A stretch of DNA of 64,000 nt from Piscinibacter sp047602365 (lineage in GTDB: Bacteria; Pseudomonadota; Gammaproteobacteria; Burkholderiales; Burkholderiaceae_C): assembly GCA_047602365.1 (NCBI GenBank), contig JASGHM010000001.1, positions 992,001 through 1,056,000 of the forward strand, read 5' to 3'. The position numbers and the translations under genes were made by a program. Below the pieces are notes generated by a model that searched no databases, had not been told where the DNA came from, and saw nothing but the letters and a program-made list of their open reading frames with translations. Position 1 is the stretch's first letter. Every line of letters starts with the position of its first letter. Of this stretch, positions 18,172 to 27,569 are shown piece by piece.

Positions 18172-19747
18172 ATGCCCGCCACGCCTCAACAAATCATAGA
18201 AGAGATCCAGGCGCTGTACCTAAGCGACAGCTTGCCTTGGATCATTGGCTACAGCGGGGGCAAGGACTCCACCGCTTCGCTTCAACTCATCTGGCTGGCG
18301 ATCGCTGCGTTGCCAGAAGACCGTCGCCGGTTCAAGCCGATCCACGTCATCAGCACAGACACCTTAGTCGAAAACCCGGTGATCGCTCTCTGGGTCGAGC
18401 TCTCACTCCGCCAGATGCAGGTGGCTGCATTGACTCAGGGGCTCCCCTTCAAGCCCCACCGCCTCACGCCCTCGCTCGAGAACCGCTTCTGGGTGAACCT
18501 GATCGGGAAGGGCTACCCTGCCCCTCGCAACAAGTTTCGCTGGTGCACCGATCGCCTCAAGATCAGCGCCTCCACCAAGTTCATCCAGGATCTGTCCGAG
18601 GCGAACGGTGAGGCGATCTTGGTCCTCGGTCAGCGGCGCGGAGAGAGCCAGGTTCGCGACAAGGTGATGGACGCCTACCAACACAGCACCCGCGAACGCC
18701 TAAGCCGTAACAAGGATCCCAAGCTGTCCCGAGTGTGGGTCTATCTCCCAATCGAGACTTGGTCGAGCGACGACGTTTGGGAGTACATCATCCAGACTCC
18801 TAACCCGTGGGGCATCAACAACCAAGATCTGTTTGACATCTACCGCGGCGCCACCCCTGACTCGGAGTGCCCCATCGTGGTGGACAAGAGCACGCCGAGC
18901 TGCGGCGACAGCCGCTTCGGCTGCTATGTGTGCACTATGGTCTCGCAAGACAAATCCATGGCAGCCATGATCCAGAACGATGCGGACAAGGCCTGGATGC
19001 AACCCATCATGGATTTTCGTGATCGCTTTCTGGCAGTGGACGACCGAGCCTACCGCGACTTTCGTCGCCTCAATGGCCGACTTACCGTCATGCGCGACCA
19101 GTTAGTACATGGCCCCTACTCCCAGGAGCGTCGCCACCGTTTGCTGGTCGAGCTGCTGAAGGCGCAGCGTGCCGCGATGGAAGCCGGGCACAGCAAAGGC
19201 TATGGGCAGATCGAGCTCGTCTCCATCGAGGAGCTAGACGAAATTCGACGCATCTGGGTTGAGGACAAGGGAGAGATCGAGGACGCCCTACCGCGCTTGT
19301 ACGCCGAAGCACTGGGTATGTCTTATCCCGGTCCGAGAGATAGATCCGATGCCGCTGGATCGTTCCGACCTCGTGCTGCTCAAGCGCGTTGCGGGTCATT
19401 GGTCGATGCGCCACCAACCTGCTGACCACCCCGACGTGCGGCGCCAACGTCGGTTGGAACTCTACAAGCTGCTTCGCACCCTCTTGGCCACCAGCTTTCG
19501 CGGGCTCCAAAGCCGAAAGAGGTCGAAGCAACTCGATGAGATCTCCGGCCTCTTGAAGGCTTTCGCCTTTGTCGACGAGGCCGACGCACTCGCTTTTGCC
19601 AAGGTCCATCACCCCGATCCCAAGCAGGAGCCCTCTGCCACTTTGGTCTTGGACGATCAAGACGACGATGTGCTGGGTCGGGACGTGGAGGGCGACGCCG
19701 CTCGCAAGATTATCCCTATCGCGGTGACCAGCCCACTTTTCGTGTGA
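18172..19747 (+). pseudogene. dndC: DNA sulfurtransferase DndC, one-base frameshift as read
   Basis: DndC is the PAPS-reductase-like iron-sulfur enzyme that activates sulfur for phosphorothioation. The P-loop SGGKDSTASLQL (near residue 25), RWCTDRLK and the cysteine cluster CGDSRFGCYVC are all present. The first frame stays open to 19425, but the sequence expected of the C-terminal region (DRSDLVLLKRVAG, then SRKRSKQLDEISGLLK) continues in the +1 frame from about 19340 to TGA 19747. Removing one base near 19325-19350 gives a 524-residue protein, normal for DndC, ending 7 bases before dndD. The break is probably a base-calling error; if real, the enzyme loses about 130 C-terminal residues. Confidence 0.85.
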
Positions 19748-19754
19748 GCGAAGC

Positions 19755-21738
19755 ATGGCACGAGTGACGTTCCTTGGCCTTGGTCTTCAAAACCTCGGGC
19801 CCTTCAAGCAGCGACAGTACCTGGACTTGCGTACCGCAAGTGGTAAGCCCATCGTGCTCGTCAAGGCGCTCAACGGTAGCGGCAAGACGACACTGCTGAC
19901 GGCCCTGCAAGTCGTTCTGTACGGTACAAGGCTCTACGGCAACGGCCGTGGTCGTGAGTACGAGCAACTGATGCTCGGGCTCCAGCGGCGAGATGCCGAC
20001 GGCGATGCCCGCGTTGACCTAGACCTTCGCATTGAGGGTCATGGAAAGGTCGACGAATTCACTGTTTCTCGAAGCTGGGGACTTTCGGGTGGCAAGCTCC
20101 AAGAGCAACTCACAGTGCATCGCGACGGGCACCCCGACTTGCAGCTCACCGAGGAGTGGGATGAATTCCTGGACAACCTTCTGCCGTCCGAGCTCGTACA
20201 GCTGTTCTTGTTTGATGGCGAAAGAATCGAAGCGCTAGCGAACCCCGCAACCCTGCCCGATATGCTGCGCCGAGCCACCGAAGCCTTCCTGGGCATCGGC
20301 GGCATTGACTCCCTGTCCAAGGACCTCGTGGCGGTGGAACGCCGCGCTCTCATCAAGGGACGTGAAAGCAACCCCAGGTACGAGGCAGCCAGGTCCAATC
20401 TCAACGACTTGGAGTTGCAGCGTGCTCAAACCGAGGCAGAGCTGCCTCGACTGGCTGCCGCTTGCGCCTCTACTCTGAACCAGGTCGACAAACTGCGCAG
20501 CACCTTGCTGAGCTTCCAGGCCAAGGGCGAGCGTAGCGGACTCACCGCCTACGAGAGCGCCGCTAGCTTGCGTGCCGAAGAGCAACATGCACGCCGACAG
20601 CTTGTACATGCACGCGACCAAGTTCGCGAGGCATTGGCTAACCCTTGGTCTGCTTTGGCGCGCCTCGCTCCGGTGTGGCTCGACTACGAAACGTTGCATG
20701 AGCAAGAGCAAGACAGCCGAACCGCGCAGCATCTGCTCGAAGCCATTCAGAAGCGAGACCAGCGGGTCATCAAGAAGGTGGGCAGTGTCATTCCTGCAGA
20801 CGCACTGGCCGCCTTGCGGCAAGTGCTTAGTCAAGACCAGCAAACCTACCGCGCGGCAGCCAAGCGACCGTTGCTTCTTCTGCCAGCTGGGGCCCCGAGC
20901 GAAGCGCGGCTCAAGATCGACGCAGCGACGCACCAGTTGAATGCCGCGATGAGAACGCTGGAGCAGGCGCAGTCCGCGCTGGCCGTTGCAGAACGCCGCT
21001 TGGCGGCCATCCCCGACGGCGAGCAGGTAGCCGACCTGCTGGCGCAGTTGCAAATGCACAGCTCGGCCTTGGCCCTGGCTGAGGCCCAGCTAGCGCAAGA
21101 GACCAAGGCCTACCAAGATGCGCAGGCTCACAAAGCGCACTTGGAAATCCGCGTTGCGGCTGCCATCGAAGCCCTCCGCAAGGACTTCGGCGACTTGGCT
21201 CACGACTCCAAGTCGATGGACGCGTCACAACGAGCTCGAGAGGTACTGGCGTTGTTCAAGGACCGCCTGCTGGCGTCCAAGGCGCATTGGCTTTCAAACA
21301 TGATCACCAGCGAGTTCGCCGCCTTGATGCGAAAGCGCAAGCTCGTCAGCCGCGTGCAGGTTCACCCGGACACCTACGCCGTGACCATCGTTGCCCCCGA
21401 CGGCCATGAACTGCCCATGGCAAGGTTGTCAGCTGGGGAGCGACAGCTCCTGGCGATTGCCGTACTCAGCGCTCTCATTCGCGAGCGCAAAGGCCAGTTT
21501 CCCGTGGCGGTGGATACGCCTTTGGACCCGACTGGACAAGCGCCACCGCAGGGCGTTGGTTCAACGCTTCTTCGCGAAGATTTCGCACCAAGTCATGGTG
21601 CTCTCAACCGACGAAGAGGTTGATGACGATCTCCTGACCGAGGTGACACCATGCATGTCGCAGTCGTACATCCTGGATTTCTCCGACGACACGCGCAGTT
21701 CCAGCGCTCGTTGCATGACTGAGGAGTTCGTTGCATGA
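19755..21738 (+). pseudogene. dndD: DNA phosphorothioation ATPase DndD, one-base frameshift as read
   Basis: DndD is an SMC/Rad50-like ATPase. Visible are Walker A NGSGKTTLLTAL, the Q-loop region LFLFDGERIE, a long central coiled coil, the ABC signature LSAGERQLLAIAVLSAL and Walker B PVAVDTPLD. Right after Walker B an extra C in the CCC at 21527-21529 shifts the frame, and the read frame stops at 21623. In the +1 frame the family's end follows (KISHQVMVLSTDEEVDDD) to TGA 21738, overlapping the dndE start as ATGA. Corrected length is 660 residues. As read, the D-loop and H-loop region is lost, so it would be inactive; a sequence error is more likely. Confidence 0.86.
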
Positions 21739-22109
21739 GCAGCATCATCGAACGCGTTCGGATCAGCGCCATCGGCAAGCAGCAACTTAGCACGCTCAAA
21801 CGCCGCACGGGAATCGAGCACTACAACGTCATCTGCCGTCACGCCCTCTGTGCTTCGTTGGCCAACTCTACCAAGGTGCCAACCGAAAACCTTCAATACA
21901 ACGGGGGGCTAGAGATCGACTGGAGCACTTTCGCTGGTGAGGCGGCAGCCACGCTTACGAATCTACTCATATTGCGTGCGGTGGCTGAACAGGGCGACTC
22001 GTCTCCGCTAGCCGTTCGGGACACATTGCAGTCGCACGTCCATCGAGGCTTGGCATACCTGATATCGGACCCGAACTCGTTGTGTAGCAAAGGTCTCTCG
22101 CTCTCCTAG
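21735..22109 (+). CDS. dndE: DNA sulfur modification protein DndE
   Basis: This 124-residue protein has the usual size of DndE and opens with the family's IERVRISAIGKQQLSTLKR and the RHALCASLA helix. DndE is a small protein essential for phosphorothioation, with affinity for nicked DNA. The start overlaps the corrected dndD stop (ATGA). It ends the dnd operon; the next gene is convergent 49 bases on. No dndA is present, so a chromosomal cysteine desulfurase such as IscS is presumably used. Confidence 0.88.
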   Translation: MSSIIERVRISAIGKQQLSTLKRRTGIEHYNVICRHALCASLANSTKVPTENLQYNGGLEIDWSTFAGEAAATLTNLLILRAVAEQGDSSPLAVRDTLQSHVHRGLAYLISDPNSLCSKGLSLS

Positions 22110-22158
22110 CCGGTGGTCCAAACCGAAAGCATCACCAAATCGGCACGCGTCAGTTCCA

Positions 22159-24324
22159 TTAGTAGTAGGAACCGGGAAGCGCCCATGGAGCGGGCGCTGC
22201 ATTCAGTTTGGTGGCGGCCACGGACTGATCAAGAAGTGTCGAGAGCGACACCACAGCAAGCTGTCTCTGGCGAGGGTATTGACTGGTCGAGGTCGCCGTC
22301 CAAGTATGAGTTTGTCCAGCGAATTCCCTTGTCGAATCTGCGACAACATCGCTTGTCCAGTTTTCTTCAGCGACGCGTTCCTCGTCAAAGTTCCAGCAGA
22401 CGAGTAAGTCGATGGTGTCAGGAGCCTTTCGGGGCTCTTTTACGTCGAAATCATCGAAGACGTCGTCGCCGTGTGCCTTGAATTCACCGATTCCATAACG
22501 CAAGAAGGCGCTGCCATTTAGCTCAATCCATCCGCCTGCGCTAAGCTGACTGCTCATAGTCATCGTTGGATCGCCAGCGCTTCCAGCAACCCCATGGTAC
22601 AAGAACGCGAAGTCATACCGATCCTGCAGATGAGCTCTAAGTACTCGCAAGTCCCCAAAGACGGTCTTCTGCAGCAACTCAGCAAAGATCAGCATGACAC
22701 GCGCTTCAAGCGACTCCGATCCGGCATAGCAGTACAAATCACCCGACAATGGGACCTGAGTCTTCAGGTCTGCAATTACCCTCTCGAAGAACTCTCTTCG
22801 CCACTTTGCTGCCGCGGGTGAAGCCACGGGCGGCACGGCGGTTGGAAGTAGTTTTCTCCTGATTTCATCGTAATCTCGCTCGTGCTCAGCAGCAACTTTG
22901 GCCGGCGCTTGCCGCTGATCCATTACGTGCTTTCTACCCAGAGTAGGTCTGAGGTTTTCGACCAGAACGAAACCCCTGAACGCGGCAGATGTGCTCCGCG
23001 GTGGACGCACCAACAGTTCTGCCCTCATCCCCCCAGAAAGCGCTAGGTTAAAGCCTCGGGGGATCGTTGCGACCATCTTGCCGTTGTCGTCGATGTATGA
23101 CGGAAGGGAGTTCGCATGATAGTCTTCTACAGCCTGAAATACAGGATCCGCCGGCTGAATCTCCGCCCCTGACAAATAGACGGTTCCGCCCTTCTTGGCT
23201 CGATGAATTGTGTGAACTGAATGATTTCGCGGCATTCCCGAGGCAACATAAGCATCAAATGTCTGTGACGCGATTGCGGTGCATTCGCTGATCCGAAACA
23301 AGCCGAACGGTATCTTCTTCGTCTCGTCCTTACCGGCTCCAATACCACGAAGTAGAAGCGTGATGTCGTCCGATCGGTAAGTGTGAAATGCAGGATGGAG
23401 AAGAAAATCGTTGACTTGTCCCACCGGGGTATAGAGCCGCAGCAGATTTATCAGCTTCTCGTGCGAGTAGTTCGAGAGCGTGTGCGTCATGAGTTGCTCC
23501 GGTCCATCGGACGCAATCTGAACTCGAATGTGCGTCCCGGTTTCCATCGCGTTTTTCCTAAGGCGCTCGGATAGATTTGCAGCCGCCGCAGACTCCAAGT
23601 CGATCCGTTCATTCGTTGGTGCAGTTACCGTTTCCTTGGTAAACGACGCGTAGTCTCTAAATACATAGGCTTGGACGCCTTCCGCCGTCCTCGACACTAC
23701 CTCAACGGTATTGGACATCGCCAAGACTGCCGACAAGCCCCAGCCGTGACTCCCGCGGAGCCCATAGCGGCGGAGAGTACTTGCGGAGGGTCGCTTTTGA
23801 GATTGCTTGTGCCGGAACGAGGCAACCACATCAGCCATACCGGGATCGTTGTCTTCAACCTCTATCCAAATCGGTCCTCCGACATTGATCGTCACCGTCA
23901 ACTGGGGAGTCAGCCCCGCAGCCGTGCTGCTGAGATCCTCTGGTTTGCATTCAAACTGGTCTGCTAGTGCTACCCACCATGCATCCCTCCGTTTGGGAGT
24001 GTTTGTACAGTTCTTATAAAACTGGGCCTTATCAAGTAGGTCCGCGCAGCCTACGTATGCAGCGTAGTCAGTCTCGAGAACCTGGTCAACGGCAGTATTC
24101 CACTTCTTCGCAGTGTCAGCGTCTGACGGCTTCAACCCAGCAGCGATGCACACTGCGCGATACCTCTGCTCTTCGACGGCATCTATGGCGTTTTGTAGGA
24201 GCTCTATGAGCAGATCCAAGTCGGCATACTCTTTGAGGGAGTCCTGTAGATCAGACCGCAAATCGGCGAGTCCGTCTTCGGGCGTTTTTACGCGCGACAG
24301 CAAATCATGATCGAGAGTTGTCAT
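22159..24324 (-). CDS. GHKL-fold (Hsp90/MORC-like) ATPase of an island cassette
   Basis: This 721-residue protein has an N-terminal Bergerat ATP-binding fold: the N-box LLIELLQNAIDAVEE near residue 42, the G1 box VEDNDPGMADVV near residue 157 (DNDPGM in place of the usual DNGxGM, still keeping the Asp and Gly-Met), a glycine-rich lid GLRGSHGWGLSAVLAMS, and ETGTHIRV as the last box. The C-terminal 400 residues match nothing I know. It is the last gene of a minus-strand cassette, separated by 106 bases from the RelA-like gene. ATG 24324 follows GAAGAGA. GHKL ATPases occur in several antiphage systems; a defence role is inferred. Confidence 0.75.
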   Translation of the reverse strand: MTTLDHDLLSRVKTPEDGLADLRSDLQDSLKEYADLDLLIELLQNAIDAVEEQRYRAVCIAAGLKPSDADTAKKWNTAVDQVLETDYAAYVGCADLLDKAQFYKNCTNTPKRRDAWWVALADQFECKPEDLSSTAAGLTPQLTVTINVGGPIWIEVEDNDPGMADVVASFRHKQSQKRPSASTLRRYGLRGSHGWGLSAVLAMSNTVEVVSRTAEGVQAYVFRDYASFTKETVTAPTNERIDLESAAAANLSERLRKNAMETGTHIRVQIASDGPEQLMTHTLSNYSHEKLINLLRLYTPVGQVNDFLLHPAFHTYRSDDITLLLRGIGAGKDETKKIPFGLFRISECTAIASQTFDAYVASGMPRNHSVHTIHRAKKGGTVYLSGAEIQPADPVFQAVEDYHANSLPSYIDDNGKMVATIPRGFNLALSGGMRAELLVRPPRSTSAAFRGFVLVENLRPTLGRKHVMDQRQAPAKVAAEHERDYDEIRRKLLPTAVPPVASPAAAKWRREFFERVIADLKTQVPLSGDLYCYAGSESLEARVMLIFAELLQKTVFGDLRVLRAHLQDRYDFAFLYHGVAGSAGDPTMTMSSQLSAGGWIELNGSAFLRYGIGEFKAHGDDVFDDFDVKEPRKAPDTIDLLVCWNFDEERVAEENWTSDVVADSTREFAGQTHTWTATSTSQYPRQRQLAVVSLSTLLDQSVAATKLNAAPAPWALPGSYY

Positions 24325-24430
24325 ATGTCTCTTCAGTTTCTAGTGCGGATATCGAGCCAACACCCGGACCGGAACGCATGCACGTTGCCTCCAAGTCACC
24401 CAGACACTACCCCACTCTCGGCGCGTTCAG

Positions 24431-25315
24431 CTACTCAGGAAAATAGCGCGGATGCGTTACTCGAAGGGTTCCGGGGGAGGAAGAATTCAGCACAAGAACG
24501 TCGAACTCCGCTTCACTTAGTTTACTTGCTTGATCACGATAGAAGCAGATCGCTTCGTCCCGTCCTTCAGCTGTTGGGTCGAATGGCTCGCAACGGATCA
24601 GCTCGTTCGTTGCAATCTGATATACGACGACGTAGGACCTATCAGCTCCATCGCCCAGGCGTCTTGTCTCCTCGAGAAAGCGACGCTGCATCAACATCAT
24701 TGCGTCTCGAAAACGCGGGTTGTGATCGACTGAGGCGCCACGATCGACGTCGATGCAATACTGCCCCAGATCGCGGAGGTAGGCGGACTCCTCGTCAGTC
24801 GGATCGCCTTCTTTCGCGCGCTCCCCGAAACGTTCACAGACATCCGCCCACTGGTGCTGCGCGCAGGTTCGTATTTGCACTTCTACGCGCCTAGCTGGCT
24901 CGCCAAGCACCAAGTGAACAGCGCGATATCGACCGGCTGCTTCATCTCGGTAGTCAAAGGCATCTCGCACCTGCTTGTGGGCGTCCGCGACGACGCTTAG
25001 CGCGTGCTGCTGCGCCTCAGCAGTCGAGACTATCGCGCGGATGCCAACGATGTCGTCCATACGCGAGAGGTCCATGTGGCGATTGCTAGGTCTTCGAAGC
25101 TTTCGGATGATGGACTTGGTTCGTTTCGCACGCCCCGAGAGCAGAAAAGGTATGCGAGCGCCACGCAATGAACGGCAGATGGACTCCGATAGCAACAACA
25201 GTGGCGCGTCGAACTCCCTTCGAAAGGTATCCAATAGCTCGAGTTCTTCAGGACCAGCTTCACCGTCTCGTAGTCGGTCGCCGAGCTTCTGAACTTGTTT
25301 CGAGGAAAGCGCCAC
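24431..25315 (-). CDS. RelA/SpoT-domain nucleotide synthetase, single-domain
   Basis: This 294-residue protein has the synthetase core: the basic block RAKRTKSIIRKL near residue 84, the catalytic Asp in MDDIVGIRAIV, the G-loop tyrosine in GRYRAVHLVL and the catalytic Glu in RVEVQIRTCAQHQWADV. There is no HD hydrolase, TGS or ACT domain. The C-terminal 100 residues form a separate domain (YVVVYQIATNELIRCEPFD). It could make (p)ppGpp or a toxic relative such as (p)ppApp, or modify tRNA like toxSAS enzymes. It starts at GTG 25315, one base after the stop of the DGQHR gene, so the two are coupled. Confidence 0.82.
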   Translation of the reverse strand: MALSSKQVQKLGDRLRDGEAGPEELELLDTFRREFDAPLLLLSESICRSLRGARIPFLLSGRAKRTKSIIRKLRRPSNRHMDLSRMDDIVGIRAIVSTAEAQQHALSVVADAHKQVRDAFDYRDEAAGRYRAVHLVLGEPARRVEVQIRTCAQHQWADVCERFGERAKEGDPTDEESAYLRDLGQYCIDVDRGASVDHNPRFRDAMMLMQRRFLEETRRLGDGADRSYVVVYQIATNELIRCEPFDPTAEGRDEAICFYRDQASKLSEAEFDVLVLNSSSPGTLRVTHPRYFPE

Positions 25316-25316
25316 A

Positions 25317-26999
25317 TCAGCTCCTTGGAACCGGAAGCATCATTGCTTTAGAGGAGAGCGCCCTTGTTCCGTCGGACGATGATTCGATGGAGTACTTGGC
25401 GATCTCCCCCTTGAAGCCACGCCACTCGTGCGCTTCTTCGTCAACAACCCGCATGGGCAGCAACCGGCTTTCGAGCTCCTTTCGCTTGTCTTCATTGGCA
25501 CCGCGGACAAGATAGACGAGCAACTCGACTGCGAGCCTTCGGTGCGACAGATCGGTGTCCATCTTTTTGTTGTGGAAGTCGTAGGTCACGCCATACCAGA
25601 CGTTTTGAGGGCGATGGGCTTCAAAGCGACCATTGCGGTCAAGCTCGGCCAGGGCAGCGAAGACATCCTTGATGTCCATCCCTTGGCGCAGTAGCTCGCC
25701 AACCGCGTCCGCGAGGATCTGCTGACCGATGGGGCGGAGCAGCAGATGACCCTTTCCATCGTCCGAAAAGGTGCGCTGCCGAACAAGTTCCTTTGCGGGA
25801 TCTTCACTACGCTCAATCTCCTGAAAGACAGGAAGCTGGTGCACGTGAGTGAGGAACTCGGCAAACATCTCGCTCGCCTCATCCAGCTGATCGTCATCCG
25901 GACGAAGTTCGACGCGACTTCCCAACTTCTTGTCGAACGCAGGCCGAAGCTCAGGACGCATGCCGCTCATTGCTCCGTGAACCATCTCCTTCAGCGCTTC
26001 CAATGTGGTGTACCACTCGCTGCCGTCAGGCAACGCGGAGCCACCCCAGTTGACGCGGTCGCGGTTCCCTCGAGCGGACCGCAAGAGTGGGTGCGTCACG
26101 CCGACACGGCGTGCCACGATGGCATAGCCATCGGTCTCGCTCAATAGCAGTGTTTCGCCCTTTGACGGTTTCTTGGCATACGCATTAAGCGCATAGAACA
26201 CCGATCGAATGCGCCGGACGGCTTCCGCGCGCGTCTCCCCAGGAAGGATCGCGGGGACGTATTCGACGTGCAAGCGCTCACCGAGCAGGGACTGCAACTC
26301 AACGTCGTCAAGCCCGATCTCGCGGAAGAAGTCCTCACGAGGGAATATCTGGAGGTTCTTGCCGACCTTGTTCTTTAGGTGCAGCCGGTTGCCCTGAAGA
26401 TCAACGAGCCCCTTGATGCCCATTAGGCGATGCTGACCATCCAGCGCATAGATCGAGACCTGGGAACGGTCAAGCTGAATGAGTCCGATGCGGTCCGCGG
26501 AGTCAAGAGGTTCGAAAGTGATTGCGCCCTTCAACGCTCGACCGTCAGACGACCAGTTCTCGTGTCCCGGATCATTGATCCATCCCGGGCTCACGACCGC
26601 GAGAACGGTGCCGAACTTGCGGTGCTTGTTGTGAGCGAGATATGCAGTTAGCTCGGCTTGGCGCGACCAGTCCGGCATTCGCTGCTGGATCTCGTCGATG
26701 TTTTCGTGGTCGATTTCGAGCTTGCCATCCTTGACCTTGTTCTTGATGAACGGCATGTCGGAGCCCATCTCAATGTTCGTGCCAATCCATGCAAGGTCAT
26801 GGCTCACAACATACGACGGCGTGCGATGCCATCGCCCCTGCAAGCCCTCGTGCTTGCCCATCTCGCCACGCGTGGAGATGTACTTGTTTTGGACGCGGGA
26901 CACTTCGTCCAGCAAAGCGGTTAGATGGCGACGCCGTTTCGCCTCGAGCGACGCTAGCTGGTCGAGCTCATTGTCCATTGCGCTTAGGTCGTTGGTCAT
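25317..26999 (-). CDS. DGQHR-domain protein (DndB-like paralogue)
   Basis: This 560-residue protein has the DGQHR motif in SIYALDGQHRLMGIKGL near residue 195, preceded by an SPGWINDPGH segment. It is much longer than DndB and only distantly related to the dndB product on the same island. ATG 26999 has GTGGAG eight bases upstream and overlaps the stop of the GIY-YIG gene (ATGA); a GTG at 27011 is also open. DGQHR proteins share the ParB/Srx-like fold and often occur in phosphorothioation and other defence loci. Its role here, perhaps sensor or regulator, is inferred. Confidence 0.78.
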   Translation of the reverse strand: MTNDLSAMDNELDQLASLEAKRRRHLTALLDEVSRVQNKYISTRGEMGKHEGLQGRWHRTPSYVVSHDLAWIGTNIEMGSDMPFIKNKVKDGKLEIDHENIDEIQQRMPDWSRQAELTAYLAHNKHRKFGTVLAVVSPGWINDPGHENWSSDGRALKGAITFEPLDSADRIGLIQLDRSQVSIYALDGQHRLMGIKGLVDLQGNRLHLKNKVGKNLQIFPREDFFREIGLDDVELQSLLGERLHVEYVPAILPGETRAEAVRRIRSVFYALNAYAKKPSKGETLLLSETDGYAIVARRVGVTHPLLRSARGNRDRVNWGGSALPDGSEWYTTLEALKEMVHGAMSGMRPELRPAFDKKLGSRVELRPDDDQLDEASEMFAEFLTHVHQLPVFQEIERSEDPAKELVRQRTFSDDGKGHLLLRPIGQQILADAVGELLRQGMDIKDVFAALAELDRNGRFEAHRPQNVWYGVTYDFHNKKMDTDLSHRRLAVELLVYLVRGANEDKRKELESRLLPMRVVDEEAHEWRGFKGEIAKYSIESSSDGTRALSSKAMMLPVPRS

Positions 27000-27350
27000 T
27001 CTGTTCTCCACTTCTTGTATCGGATTCGGTTGGCCGTTGGGTTCATCTCGTGAATGAGACGTCGTTCGACGGCATCTGCTTCACGGGCATCGAGTTCGAT
27101 GAACCAGAACTCCAGAGGACGTTTCAATAGGGCTGCGATCACGATCTTGTTGTGCTCGCGCCATGGATCGGCGTGCTCAACAAAGGCGCCGCCGCAGGTC
27201 TAGCGTCTTTCCAACATAGATGGGTTCTGCCCGCAGCGGCACGCCCATCGTGCGTTCGACGTACAAGAGGACATACACACCGGCACCACGTGGCACGGCT
27301 TCAGCAGCATAGGCAGCCAACGCTGCCGACTTCCAATGAGGTGGTCGCAT
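26996..27350 (-). pseudogene. GIY-YIG nuclease-domain protein, one-base frameshift as read
   Basis: Read on the minus strand from ATG 27350 (strong site GGAGATAGGG), the protein opens MRPPHWKSAALAAYAAEAV and shows the GIY motif GAGVYVLLYV and the YIG motif PIYVGKTLDLRRRL. A stop then appears unless one base is removed near 27178-27183. The corrected frame continues EHADPWREHNKIVIAALL and ends with AVERRLIHEMNPTANR, which holds the catalytic Glu and the Asn. Corrected length is 117 residues. The stop overlaps the DGQHR start (ATGA), so it is the first gene of the cassette. The catalytic residues are intact, so a base-calling error is likely. Confidence 0.75.
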
Positions 27351-27379
27351 CCCTATCTCCTAGCCACATCTTGACTACA

Positions 27380-27427
27380 GCTAGCAATGTATCATCATTT
27401 TCTAGCCGTAGCAATAGGATTGCTAGC
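27380..27427 (-). promoter_or_regulatory. promoter and operator repeats of the GIY-YIG/DGQHR/RelA/GHKL cassette
   Basis: On the minus strand TTGCTA and TACATT are separated by 17 bp, upstream of the GIY-YIG start. The heptamer TAGCAAT occurs at 27382-27388 and 27409-27415 (27 bp apart) and in inverted form at 27419-27425. GCTAGCAAT (27380-27388) and ATTGCTAGC (27419-27427) are perfect inverted arms. One repeat overlaps the -35 and one lies just downstream of the -10, the layout of a repressor-controlled promoter. Confidence 0.5.
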
Positions 27428-27523
27428 TTGATGGATGGGTTGTTCGGCTAGCTTTAGGCGGATTTCGCACTCTCCTTGGAGGGGAGACCCCACCCGGGAC
27501 GGGCTACGTGAAGGTGCGTTTCA

Positions 27524-27555
27524 ACCCGGACAGCGCCTATAGGCGCTGTCCGGGT
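27524..27555. repeat. 32-bp perfect palindrome
   Basis: The arm ACCCGGACAGCGCCTA is followed by its exact reverse complement with no spacer; the centre CCTATAGG is itself palindromic. No T-run follows, so a simple terminator is unlikely on either strand, though cruciform or hairpin formation is possible. It lies about 85 bp upstream of the second recombinase-like gene and could be a recombinase target, a regulator site or a two-way transcription barrier. Confidence 0.75.
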
Positions 27556-27569
27556 GCAGTGGTCCGGGC

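Noticed and set aside
19349..19747. A separate 132-residue gene between dndC and dndD
   Set aside because: Its sequence looks like the C-terminal part of DndC in the +1 frame, and joining it gives a normal-length DndC ending just before dndD, so it is a frameshift product, not a new gene.
21391..21738. A small gene between dndD and dndE
   Set aside because: It encodes the conserved end of DndD (VLSTDEEVDD) after a one-base shift and overlaps the dndE start as expected for dndD.
19755..21738. Programmed frameshifting in dndC/dndD
   Set aside because: The same kind of single-base insertion affects unrelated core genes (pepP, the SPFH gene), and no convincing slippery heptamer with a downstream structure was seen.
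27152..27451. A plus-strand 99-residue frame
   Set aside because: The minus strand here encodes recognisable GIY-YIG motifs with a strong ribosome binding site; the plus frame is its shadow.
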